A DNA stretch of 64,000 bases. It comes from Falsiroseomonas sp051433165. Lineage in GTDB: Bacteria > Pseudomonadota > Alphaproteobacteria > Acetobacterales > Acetobacteraceae. Positions 26,260 through 34,100 of this stretch are shown piece by piece. Both the position numbers and the translations under genes were made by a program. Positions within the stretch are counted from its first letter, which is position 1; each line of letters starts with the position of its first letter. The DNA lies in NCBI RefSeq assembly GCF_051433165.1, contig NZ_JBHMFS010000001.1, positions 310,001 to 374,000 on the forward strand, in the 5' to 3' direction. A model generated the notes under the pieces. That model was not told the origin of the DNA. It searched no databases and saw only the letters and a program-made list of their open reading frames with translations.

Positions 26260-26478
26260 TCAAAGGGCGGAGGATACCACCCGGGCCGTCGCAGCGGGGT
26301 CCGCCTGGGACGCAAACCACGCGATGGCGGGCCGCAGCCCCTGTTCCAGCGTCACCCGCGGACGCCACCCGAGAAGCTGCTGCGCACGCGCGATGTCGGG
26401 GCAGCGGCGCCGGGGATCATCAACCGGAAGAGGACGGAAGCTGATGCGGGAGCGGGATTCCGTCATCGCCAGGCACGC
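26260..26478 (-). pseudogene. Inverted C-terminal fragment of the same type of epimerase
   Basis: On the minus strand the frame reads LAMTESRSRISFRPLPVDD, then DPRRRCPDIARAQQLLGWRP and VTLEQGLRPAIAWF, which is the conserved C-terminus of UDP-glucuronate-decarboxylase-like epimerases. It lies tail-to-tail with the broken N-terminal part at 25472-26232. Either a short inversion cut the gene in two, or a second copy was left in opposite orientation. It has no N-terminal domain of its own. The 237 bp between it and the following kinase gene hold no recognisable gene. Confidence 0.75.
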
Positions 26479-26715
26479 TGCCGCTGCGAGTCAGTCGCAT
26501 GAATACGCATGTCTCAGCACCTGCTTTCCCCAGGCATTGCCATGTTTGCGCGGAGCGTTCTGGACGCTTGCGCGAAGATGCAGATCGCAGCAGCCGTTTC
26601 ATATCCTGCGGTACCCGCTCATTTATTTGAACAAGAGCGGCGATTTTGGCCGGTTTGCATTTTGGACGCCGGCTCTATGTTGCATGAACTTCATCCCAAA
26701 ACCCAGGATCCCTAA

Positions 26716-29511
26716 ATGCCCGGTGCCGGTTGCGGCGATGTCGATGCGGCGCGCCTGCAACCCGCTGATCCGGCGATTGCGGTGGTGGTCGTCGACGCGG
26801 TCGGCGGAGGCCTGGGAGCCTGCCTGGCCCTGCTGACCGACATGCCGAGGCAGTCGGGGCTGGCCCTGGTGGTGGTTGTACCTCCGGAGGGGGCGGACGA
26901 GACCCTTCGTGCGGCGCTCGCCGGCCGGGTCGCCATGCCGGTTGGGCTGGCTTCGGATGGCGCGCCGGTGCTGGCGGATTCCGTTCTGCTGGTGCCGGAA
27001 GGGATGTCCGTGGAACTGCGCAAGCGCCGGCTCCGCACCCTGCCCGCGCCGCCTGAAGGCGAGCTGGAGGCGCTGCTGTTGAGCCTGGCGGAGACGGAAG
27101 GCGCGAAGGGCATCGCCGTGCTGCTCTCGGACGACCCGGCGCGTGCGGGGCGCGGGCTGCAAGCCCTGCGCCGCGGTGGTGGCTGGGTGATGACGCAGCT
27201 GCGCGATGCCGCCGAACTGAACCAGGGGCCCGACCGCCGGCTGGTCGACCAGGAACTTCCACAAATGGCACTTGGCGGCGCGCTGGTGGCCTGGGCCGCG
27301 GGCGCCCGGCGGCGCCTGGCGGAAGACCTGCTGCAGGCCATCCACTTGCCGGTTGCGGTGCTGGATGCGCAGCGCCAGGTCGTGGCCGCGAATCCGGGCT
27401 TTCACGCCGTGCTGGGCATGACGCCGGAGCGCCTGGAGGCGGCCCTTCTTGCGGCACCACGGCTGGAGGCCTTCCTGGCCTCCGCGAACGGCCTGCCGGG
27501 TGAGGCGGAGGATTCGATCCTGGAAGTTACCCAGGCGGAGGGGGAGACCCAATTGCTGCGGGTGGTCGCCAGGCGCCTGAACTCCGACCCGCCACGCAGC
27601 GTGCTGACCATCGAGGACCTTACCGAGCAGACACGCCTGGCCGGGCGGCTGGAATTGGCCAAGGCGGTCGCCGAGCGTGCAGATCGTGAAAAGTCGCGTT
27701 TCCTGGCGGCGGCCAGCCACGATCTGCGGCAACCCCTGCAAAGCATGAGCATGCTGCACGGTCTGCTGGCGGCCAAGGCGTCCGATCCTGCGCTGTTGCG
27801 CCTGATTGGGCGGCTGGATGAGACGATCGATGCCATGTCCGGCATTCTGGACGCTTTGCTGGACATCAACCGCATGGAGGCGGGGCGCGTGCATGCGGAG
27901 ATCGCGCCGGTTCACGTAGGCGCGCTGTTGGCCAGCCTCGACCGGGAATTCGCGGATGCGGCGCGCGCCGCAGACCTCGACTGGCGCCTGGTGCCGAGCG
28001 GTGCGGTGGTGCTGAGCGATGCGCGACTGCTGCGCCAGATCCTGCGCAACCTTCTTTCCAATGCATTGAAATACACGCGGCAGGGACGCATCCTGCTGGG
28101 GTGCCGCAGGGTCCGCGGGCATTTGCGGATCGAGGTGTGGGACACGGGCATCGGCATTCCGCAGGCGCAGATGCAGGCGGTTTTCGAGGAAAGCCACCAG
28201 ATCAGCAACACAGCGCGGGCGCGCAGCCAGGGGCTTGGCCTCGGGCTCGCCATCGCGCGGCGCCTCTGCAATCTGCTCGGCCACCCGATCGGCGTCCGGT
28301 CGCGTGAGAATGCGGGGTCCTGCTTCCACATCGACCTGCCCTTGGCGCAAGGGAGCGCGCTGCCGGCGCAGGACCTGGCGCTACCACGCGAGGCTGCGCG
28401 TATCCTGGTGATCGAGGATGACCAGGCGGTGGCTGATGCGTTGCGAATGCTGCTGCAGGAACAGGGCTATGCCGTGTCGGTCGCCTTCGAGGGGTCGCGC
28501 GCCATCGCACTCGCCGTCGAACATCCGCCCGCGCTCGTCATCACCGACTACAACCTTCCGGGCAATTTCAACGGCGTCGAATTGACGCTGCAGCTGCGTC
28601 AAGTGCTGGCCGCGCCGCCGGCGGCGATCATCCTGACGGGCGATACCTCCGCCCGGACGCGGCAGGAGATCGGGCTGCTCGATGTCGAGCATGCGCCGAA
28701 GCCGATCCGGGCCGACGACCTCCTGTCCCGGGTGCGGCGCCTTCTCGCGGGCCGCGCAGCGAGCGTGGAGACGACGGAGCCGGCGCGCGCTGATGCGGTT
28801 GCGCCAGCCAGCGGCACGCATGAAGGCGAGGCGGAAACGCCACGTCCGGTGCCCGGGATGGCGGCCAGCCTGCAGGCGGAGGGCGTGGCCGCGCCCGAAG
28901 TGGGAGGCCAAGTCTTCATTGTGGATGACGACGCGACGCTGAGGCGCGACACGGCGGAGTGGCTGACTGCCAACGGATTTTCAGTGGAGAGCTTTCCGAC
29001 TGCGGAAGCCTTTCTGCAGGCGGATCATCCGGGGCGCCGAGGCTGCGTTCTGGTGGATGCGGTGATGCCCGGTATGGATGGCGTGGCGCTGCTCGCGGCC
29101 TTGCGCCCACACGCCCAGCGCTTGCCCGCCATCATGGTGACCGGCCATGGCGATGTCCGCATGGCGGTGCGCGCGATGACGGCAGGCGCGATCAATTTCA
29201 TCGAGAAGCCGATCGTGCGTTCCGATCTTCTGCGGAACATTGCGAGCGCGAATGCGCGCATTGCACATGCGGCGGGCGAGGCGGCGATGAGGGCGGAGGT
29301 GACGGCGCGGCTGGATCGGCTGACGCTGCGCCAGCGCCAGATCCTGGATCACGTCATCGCCGGCTCGCCAAGCAAGATCATCGCAGCGGAACTGCGGTTG
29401 AACCAGCGCACGGTGGAAAACCATCGCGCCGCCATCATGGCGAAGATCGGCGCCAAGTCGCTGCCGGAGCTGATACGCAAAGTGGTTTCGGCGCTCGGGC
29501 CGCAGGGCTGA
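26716..29511 (+). CDS. Hybrid histidine kinase with degenerate CheB-like domain, two receivers and LuxR-type HTH
   Basis: A 931-residue soluble protein. Residues about 18-200 resemble a CheB methylesterase domain (VVVDAVGGGLGACLALLTDM, VAMPVGLASDGAPVLADSVL) but lack the catalytic Ser and His. A PAS-like segment follows (about 205-305). Next come HisKA with His335 in AAASHDLRQPL and HATPase with Asn449 in NLLSNALKY, DTGIGI and GLGLGLAIARR. Receiver 1 has Asp611 in LVITDYNLPG. Receiver 2 (VFIVDDDATLRRD) has Asp781 in LVDAVMPGMDG and Lys in FIEKPI. It ends in a FixJ/LuxR helix-turn-helix (LTLRQRQILDHVIAG to NQRTVENHRAAIMAKIG). Sensor, relay and DNA-binding output are thus in one chain with no membrane segment. 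The signal is unknown; the position beside the polysaccharide locus suggests it may regulate it. Confidence 0.88.
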   Translation: MPGAGCGDVDAARLQPADPAIAVVVVDAVGGGLGACLALLTDMPRQSGLALVVVVPPEGADETLRAALAGRVAMPVGLASDGAPVLADSVLLVPEGMSVELRKRRLRTLPAPPEGELEALLLSLAETEGAKGIAVLLSDDPARAGRGLQALRRGGGWVMTQLRDAAELNQGPDRRLVDQELPQMALGGALVAWAAGARRRLAEDLLQAIHLPVAVLDAQRQVVAANPGFHAVLGMTPERLEAALLAAPRLEAFLASANGLPGEAEDSILEVTQAEGETQLLRVVARRLNSDPPRSVLTIEDLTEQTRLAGRLELAKAVAERADREKSRFLAAASHDLRQPLQSMSMLHGLLAAKASDPALLRLIGRLDETIDAMSGILDALLDINRMEAGRVHAEIAPVHVGALLASLDREFADAARAADLDWRLVPSGAVVLSDARLLRQILRNLLSNALKYTRQGRILLGCRRVRGHLRIEVWDTGIGIPQAQMQAVFEESHQISNTARARSQGLGLGLAIARRLCNLLGHPIGVRSRENAGSCFHIDLPLAQGSALPAQDLALPREAARILVIEDDQAVADALRMLLQEQGYAVSVAFEGSRAIALAVEHPPALVITDYNLPGNFNGVELTLQLRQVLAAPPAAIILTGDTSARTRQEIGLLDVEHAPKPIRADDLLSRVRRLLAGRAASVETTEPARADAVAPASGTHEGEAETPRPVPGMAASLQAEGVAAPEVGGQVFIVDDDATLRRDTAEWLTANGFSVESFPTAEAFLQADHPGRRGCVLVDAVMPGMDGVALLAALRPHAQRLPAIMVTGHGDVRMAVRAMTAGAINFIEKPIVRSDLLRNIASANARIAHAAGEAAMRAEVTARLDRLTLRQRQILDHVIAGSPSKIIAAELRLNQRTVENHRAAIMAKIGAKSLPELIRKVVSALGPQG

Positions 29512-29552
29512 GTTGCACCGAGCCCTGCCTCCGAACTAATCGCAGGTGACGG

Positions 29553-30071
29553 CTATTCGATCGAACCACCGGCTGATTGCAGCGGCTGGCCGCGGGCTAC
29601 GGCGCGGGCAAAAGCCATCAGGGCGCTGCGGCGGCGCGGATCGCTGATGGTCGAAAACACCTGAACCAGCTCGACCAGCTCATCGGTCGCGCCTTCGGAG
29701 AAATCCACCATCGGTTCTGCGCGCGGGGAGGCGGTGCCGACCAATGCCTCGGCCCGCACGCCCAGCGCTGCGGCGATCCCGAGCAGACGGCTCGTCGCGA
29801 TACGGGTGGCACCCGTCTCATAGCGGTGGAACTGCGCGCCGGTTACGCCGACGATATCGGCGATCTCCTTCTGCGTGCGGCCGGCGGCACGCCGGAGTTC
29901 CTTGATGCGGCCGCCGACGCTGGCATCGGCGGAGGTTGGGGAACGGTTGCCCGGTGTTGCGGCAACCATCATCTCGGTGGCGACCGTGTCGAGATCGGAC
30001 AAGCCCTGGGGGTGGCCTTCGACGGCGACGTTGCGCGAAGCGGCGGGTGAAGACTTTGCCATGCCGTGCAT
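29553..30071 (-). CDS. XRE-family helix-turn-helix transcriptional regulator
   Basis: A 172-residue protein. An unstructured N-terminal part of about 55 residues precedes an XRE/Cro-type HTH (GGRIKELRRAAGRTQKEIADIVGV, then TGAQFHRYETG, residues about 55-112). The C-terminal tail ELVELVQVFSTISDPRRRSAL resembles the dimerisation tail of other alphaproteobacterial XRE regulators. The ATG at 30071 has GAGGA nine bases upstream; ATG 30062 is an alternative. It converges on the hybrid kinase gene, leaving 41 bp, and faces away from a long intergenic region before the RTX-type gene, which it could control. Confidence 0.85.
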   Translation of the reverse strand: MHGMAKSSPAASRNVAVEGHPQGLSDLDTVATEMMVAATPGNRSPTSADASVGGRIKELRRAAGRTQKEIADIVGVTGAQFHRYETGATRIATSRLLGIAAALGVRAEALVGTASPRAEPMVDFSEGATDELVELVQVFSTISDPRRRSALMAFARAVARGQPLQSAGGSIE

Positions 30072-31151
30072 CTCTTTGTGTCCTCGGACAATGCGGCGGG
30101 CCGCATGTGACAGGGCGGCCAGAGCCGCTTGGGCGTATTCGCGAGATGTCTCACCTGGCAAGCCAGTTCGCACCTGCTGATGCCCCTCCGTCATCCGGAA
30201 GAGCCAGCAGCGATCCCGCGCTTGCATCCGACTACAGCTGTTTACCTACTCATGGCAGGACCGGAAAATACTCACGTAAAGAACAGCGGCAGGTGCGTGC
30301 GATCAGCAAGATTCGATGCAAGGCCTGCGGATTGTCTCGTTCTTTCGCGGCGCGGTCGGTTTGGACTCGTCTGCTGCACGCAGAACGTAACGCCACATGC
30401 TGGATTGCGAGGCACTCAACTAGCGGTGATCTTCGGCTTCCCACGTGCGCATTACTGGCTGCGCACGGTTCTTTGATAGCTGTCGGCGTCGGTGCCGTAT
30501 CGATCCACCCGGTGAAGGCGGCCGCTTCTGCAGAAAAATCAGGCGGGCTGGGCACTCCTGTCGCCGGCGCGTGGCCACGCTGCCAATATTGAGCCCCATG
30601 GCTCCGGCCGATGGCGCCGGCCGATCGAGTTGCGCCTTCAGTGAGTGCTGCACAGGTGGTGGCGGCCTGACCGCCGGCCGATGGCGGCGTGCTCGCGGCC
30701 ATCGGCCACACGGCCCGCAGTTTTCTTCTGCCGCATCCATGCGAGCGCGTGGCGCGGCTAGGTGCGGTGCGTCGGCGCTACAGCGGATTCGCGCCAGCAA
30801 GAAGCTTCCGGCCTCCGTGAAACTCCGAGGAGATCTGGGTACGGCCATCTCCTCGCCACAAACGCGGTCAGAATGCGGCCAAGGCAGTTAATGTAACCGA
30901 ATCTGTTTCATCGCGAACAGAGACAGGACTGCCAGCAACGCTCAAGCCGAGGAGAAATATGTTTTGATATCGATACGGTTACGCACATGATTCTACATTG
31001 TCCGCCATTCAACTCCCCGTGAGCCGCCCCATCGCCTAACGCTAAGACTTGTTTTACGTTATCCTACATAAATTTCATTAAACTTCGCGCAGATATGATG
31101 CAACTTCCGGTGGCGGATGCGTCGGGTGTATCGGCGCCGAGGGAGTAGCCC
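30072..31151. other. Long intergenic region upstream of RTX-type gene
   Basis: About 1.1 kb with no recognisable gene. Open frames on both strands lack any family pattern. The segment to about 30890 is GC-rich and contains the decamer GGCCGATGGC at 30606-30615 and 30676-30685, with its reverse complement at 30698-30707, the last two forming a hairpin-capable inverted repeat. From about 30890 to 31150 the base composition turns clearly AT-richer (for example TTGTTTTACGTTATCC at 31049-31064), which is the likely promoter and regulatory zone of the downstream gene. No confident -35/-10 pair could be set. Confidence 0.5.
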
Positions 31152-34100
31152 ATGTCTCATTCAACCCACGGTATCGTCCTCCAGAACGCCGGCAACGGCG
31201 CGTTAATCGGGGGAGTGGCCACCTTTGGGCAGGTCTTCCTTCGGGGAGAAATACCGTCCGGCTCGGCCCTGACCGCCCAAAGCGGCGGTGTCTCCCTTCC
31301 GATCCAGATGAATGTGAAGACCCGGCATGAGGACGGGTCGGTCAAAATGGCCGTTCTGGCGGTGCAGCGACCGGCACTCGCTGCCGGAGAATCGGTGGAA
31401 GTCACCCTCGTCGCCGGGCGCGCTGCGCCTGACGCGACTGCGGTCAATCTGAACGCCGCGTTGAACCAGCACTCGTTCCTCGTCGAGATGAAGATCGCCG
31501 GCGGATCGGCCATCAGCGTCGATGTCCTGGACGCGCTGCGTGACGCGTTGGCCGACGGTTCCGCCAGCTTCTGGCAGAGCGGGCCGCTGGCGACCCAGGC
31601 CCGCGTGTCGATCGACCTGCCCGGCGCACAGCGCATGATTTTCGACGTCACCGCCTTCAAGGGCGGCGGCATGACGGTCGAGGCGCAGTTCAATAATGAC
31701 AAGGCCATGGGCGCCAGCGGCGGCCGGGTGCAGTACGACCTGACGGTCACCATGGACGGCACCAAGGTGGCGGTGGAGAAGGTTGACCAGGGCCAATACC
31801 AGAACTGGCACCGCAGCTTCTCCTCCAACGACACGGATGGTGGGCAGGGATTGGGCAGCCCCTCCGAAGGCTGGTTGAACATCCGGCATGATGTCGAACA
31901 TCTCGCCAAGACGGGCGCTGTCGCACATTACGACAGCAGCTTCACCGTCGCCGACAGCCTGATCAGCAGCTGGGCTGAGGCCCAGTCGCAGGCGTCCTGG
32001 GGCGCGCCACTGGCGGTCAACGGCGTCACGCAGCACATGCCCCTGGCCGGTGGGCGCCCGGACATCGGTATCTCGACTGCCGGAAATACCGCCTGGCTGA
32101 TGTCAGGTGATCCCCACGCCGCCGGTTACGCCCTGGGTCAGGCCGAAGCCGCCAGCAGCGTTCCCTGGCATTATTGGGATGCCAAGAACGAGACATGGCT
32201 GAACTCGGACAACTACCCGAAGCTTTGGACCGACGCTCGCGGCGGCACGGGCACGGTAGGCGATGAGAACTCAAAAGGCCTGACGCAGCAGGTACCGACG
32301 GACACGGGCTGGACACCGGACCGCGCGCACCAGCCAAGCCTCTCCTACGTCCCCTACCTGCTGACCGGCGAGCGCTGGATCCTCGACAACCTGCAGGCCC
32401 AGGCCGCCTACAACGTGGTCTCGACCTGGCCTGCGGTCCGTACCGAGGATGGCGCTTTCATCGCGCCGCAGAACCAGGCGCGGAGCGTCGCCTGGAGCAT
32501 TCGCGAGATCCAGAATGCCGCCTGGGCCAGTCCGGATGGCAGCCCGGAGCAGGCTTATCTGCAAGGTGTCGCGGATGCGAACTGGAAGTGGCTGGTTGAA
32601 CAGATACCGGCCTGGAGCGCGATGCAGGGCGAGTCCTATGGCTGGGTTCCAAACGTGGGTGGCAAGGGGATCGATCTGTCGCCCTGGCAGCAGGACTATA
32701 TCGCCTCGACCACCATCGCTGCCGCGAGCCGCGGCAACGAGGACGCGCTGACCTTCCTCGAGTGGCAGATGAACTTCCTGATCGGCCGCTTCCAGTCGGC
32801 GGAGGAGGGCTTCGCGCTGCGTGATGGCGCCGCCTATAGAATAGCGATCGGTGATGGGAAGGCGTTCTACACGAGCTGGGCCGAAATCGGCGCCGCCACG
32901 GCTGCAAACGACTGGTCGAACGGCACGGACAGCTGGCATCGGAGCCAAGGCGACTATGCGCGCCTGGCGCTGATGACGCTGGCGGGCATTTATCAGCTGA
33001 CCGGCTCTGAGGAGGCGTACGACGCCTACAAGACCCTGCTGGCGGAAAACCCGCCTTTCGTTCTGGAGGCGACGTACGCGAAGCAACCGAACCATGCCGT
33101 GACAATCCCGGAACTGTATGACGCCGGCACCGGCACCGGCACCGGCACCGGCACCGGCACCGGCACCGGCAACGGCAGCGGCAGCGGCAGCGGCAGCGGC
33201 AGCGGCACCGGCAGCGGCAGCGGCAGCGGCACCGACATTGGCAACGGCACCGGCACCGGCAACGGCACCGGCACCGGCACCGGCAACGGCACCGGCACCG
33301 GAAACGCTCCTTCCAAGCCAAGCGTCCCGCCGGCTCCAGACGCCGGCAAGATCGGCGACGAGCTCGCTGAAAAGGTGGTCCTCAATCAGGTGATCACCAA
33401 CGGCCGCATCGACCTGAGTTCCGGCAAGGACAGCCTGACCCTGTCTTCCAATGGCGCGAACAAGCTGACGGTGCTCAATGCTGAGAACATCACCGGCGGC
33501 AAGTTCGATGATCAGGTGACGCTCGCCACGGCCATCACCAACGGGCGGATCGACCTTGGTGCCGGCAATGACAGCCTGATTTTGTCAGACAGCGGTCCGA
33601 ACAAGCTGACGGTGCTCAACACCGAGACCATCACCGGTGACAGGCTCAATGACGAGGTGACGCTCGGAACGGCGATCACCAATGGCCGGATCGACCTTGG
33701 TGCCGGCAATGACAGCCTGATTTTGTCCGACAGCGGTCCGAACAAGCTGACGGTGCTCAACACCGAGAGCATCACCGGTGGGAAATCCGACGATCAGGTG
33801 ACGCTTGGCACGGCGATGAACAATGGCCAGATCGACCTGGCTGCCGGCAATGACAGCCTGATCCTGTTCTCCAACGCGGCGAACAAGCTGACCGTGCTCA
33901 ACACCGAGACCATCATCGGCGGCAAGTTCAATGATCATGTGACGCTCGCCACGGCGACCACCAACGGCCGGATCGACCTGGGCGCGGGCAACGACATTCT
34001 GACGTTGTCCAACAGCGGTCCGAACAAGCTAACGGTGCTCAACACCGAGACCATCATCGGTGGGGAATCCGCGGACGAGGTGACACTTGGCACGGCGATG

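Noticed and set aside
26623..28350. 575-codon open frame on the minus strand opposite the hybrid kinase
   Set aside because: No recognisable domain; the plus strand encodes a complete kinase.
30228..30900. Possible small genes on either strand of the long intergenic region
   Set aside because: Frames have random-looking Arg/Ser/Cys-rich composition, no ribosome sites and no family patterns.
31049..31070. TTGTTT and TACATA as a promoter for the RTX gene
   Set aside because: The spacing of 10 bp is too short for a standard sigma-70 promoter.
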